The notes under the pieces were generated by a model, which saw nothing but the letters and a program-made list of their open reading frames with translations, ran no database searches and was not told the origin of the DNA. Position numbers and translations under genes: made by a program. 5,110 nt of DNA, taken from an archaeon (GTDB lineage Archaea; Asgardarchaeota; Heimdallarchaeia; Hodarchaeales; S146-22). The stretch covers positions 1 through 5,110 of the forward strand of contig JAJRXH010000171.1 of assembly GCA_024276395.1 (NCBI GenBank), given 5' to 3'. Positions 4,961-5,110 of the stretch are shown here, in pieces. The number at the start of each line of letters is the position of its first letter. The stretch's first letter is position 1.

Positions 4961-5110
4961 AAACTGAAGATAAAAAAGAGAGAAAACACCCGTGACCACG
5001 GGTAATCCCACGAGGACTCGTTTTTTATCCTCGCAACGCACGGAACGACAGCAGACTCACGGATGACGCGATGCCAATGCTTGAAAGCCACGCATCACCG
5101 ACGTGATGAC
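4961..5110. repeat. 160-bp-period direct repeat, copy B (cut by window edge)
   Basis: The core 4989-5035 matches copy A. The purine tract 4965-4986 precedes it. The inner inverted repeat is kept as ACGAG/CTCGT (5010-5014/5017-5021) although its two central bases differ from copy A. The outer stem is kept as CCGTG/CACGG (4990-4994/5039-5043) despite a 2-base shift relative to copy A. The window ends in ACGTGATGAC (5101-5110), the same 10-mer as 4906-4915. The unit probably continues beyond the edge. Confidence 0.8.
5010..5027 (+). terminator. Hairpin followed by a T run in repeat copy B
   Basis: ACGAG-GA-CTCGT runs directly into a T6 tract (5021-5026). It is the counterpart of the copy A hairpin, exactly 160 bp away, with the stem kept and the loop bases changed. 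Confidence 0.3.

Larger units (their letters stand above)
4507..5110. other. Gene-free region of about 600 bp, repeat-bearing in its right half
   Basis: No credible reading frame covers this stretch. The left part (4507-4690) is AT-rich and holds only small inverted repeats such as GTCTTA/TAAGAC (4635-4640/4655-4660). A palindrome cluster follows at 4731-4746. A TATA-like TATAATT (4767-4773) on the plus strand precedes a purine-rich tract and the first repeat unit. From 4801 to the window edge lies the 160-bp-period repeat, which is more GC-rich than the rest. The words CGTGA/TCACG are concentrated from 4731 to 5106. The right boundary is cut by the window. Confidence 0.75.

Noticed and set aside
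4829..5043. CRISPR array
   Set aside because: There are only two copies, spaced 160 bp apart with imperfect identity, and similarity persists into the supposed spacers. CRISPR repeats are short, near-identical and separated by about 30-40 bp.
4903..5091. 62-codon open frame on the minus strand across the repeat region
   Set aside because: It runs through the non-coding repeat and the spacer between the cores, has no ribosome binding site or TATA box, and its peptide resembles no known family. The two repeat copies do not keep a shared reading frame.
4801..5110. Canonical archaeal origin recognition boxes
   Set aside because: I see no sequence like the known ORB/mini-ORB consensus and no cdc6/orc1 gene in the window. 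An origin remains only one of several ideas for the repeats.

Overview
The window is most likely archaeal, moderately AT-rich chromosomal DNA. Evidence: a tRNA-Gln(UUG) with an A1-U72 acceptor pair and encoded CCA, an RtcA-type RNA 3'-phosphate cyclase, a CutA1-family protein, a Trm112-like zinc protein, a probable archaeal SepF-like protein, A/T-rich TATA-like boxes at archaeal spacing and short Shine-Dalgarno motifs. The lineage cannot be fixed from this sequence. An Asgard or other uncultured archaeon is possible, but that is only a guess.

Layout, left to right. Positions 24-1733 (minus) encode a 569-residue soluble protein of unknown family. A roughly 180-bp divergent spacer follows, then a tRNA-Gln gene (1917-1992, plus). 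A co-oriented plus-strand group comes next: rtcA (2083-3162), cutA (3236-3706) and a Trm112-like gene (3716-4036). The last two are almost certainly co-transcribed, since only 9 nt separate them and the ribosome binding site of the second overlaps the stop codon of the first. A convergent minus-strand gene (4104-4469) encodes a small protein that looks like a divergent SepF/DUF552 cell-division factor. From 4507 to the right edge (about 600 bp) I see no credible gene. The last 310 bp of that stretch hold two copies of a unit with a 160-bp period. Each copy has a purine tract, a conserved GC-rich core with nested inverted repeats, and a hairpin followed by a T run. The stretch from 4731 to 5106 is also strongly enriched in the word CGTGA/TCACG.

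How the genes may work together: the tRNA, RtcA (RNA end chemistry) and Trm112-like protein (activator of tRNA, rRNA and protein methyltransferases) share an RNA/translation theme. CutA and the SepF-like protein do not obviously belong to one pathway with them. The most unusual element is the repeated non-coding module at the right edge, which runs to the window boundary and may continue beyond it. Next are the unassigned 569-residue protein, which has Walker-B-like and sensor-1-like strands but no P-loop, and the divergent SepF-like protein.
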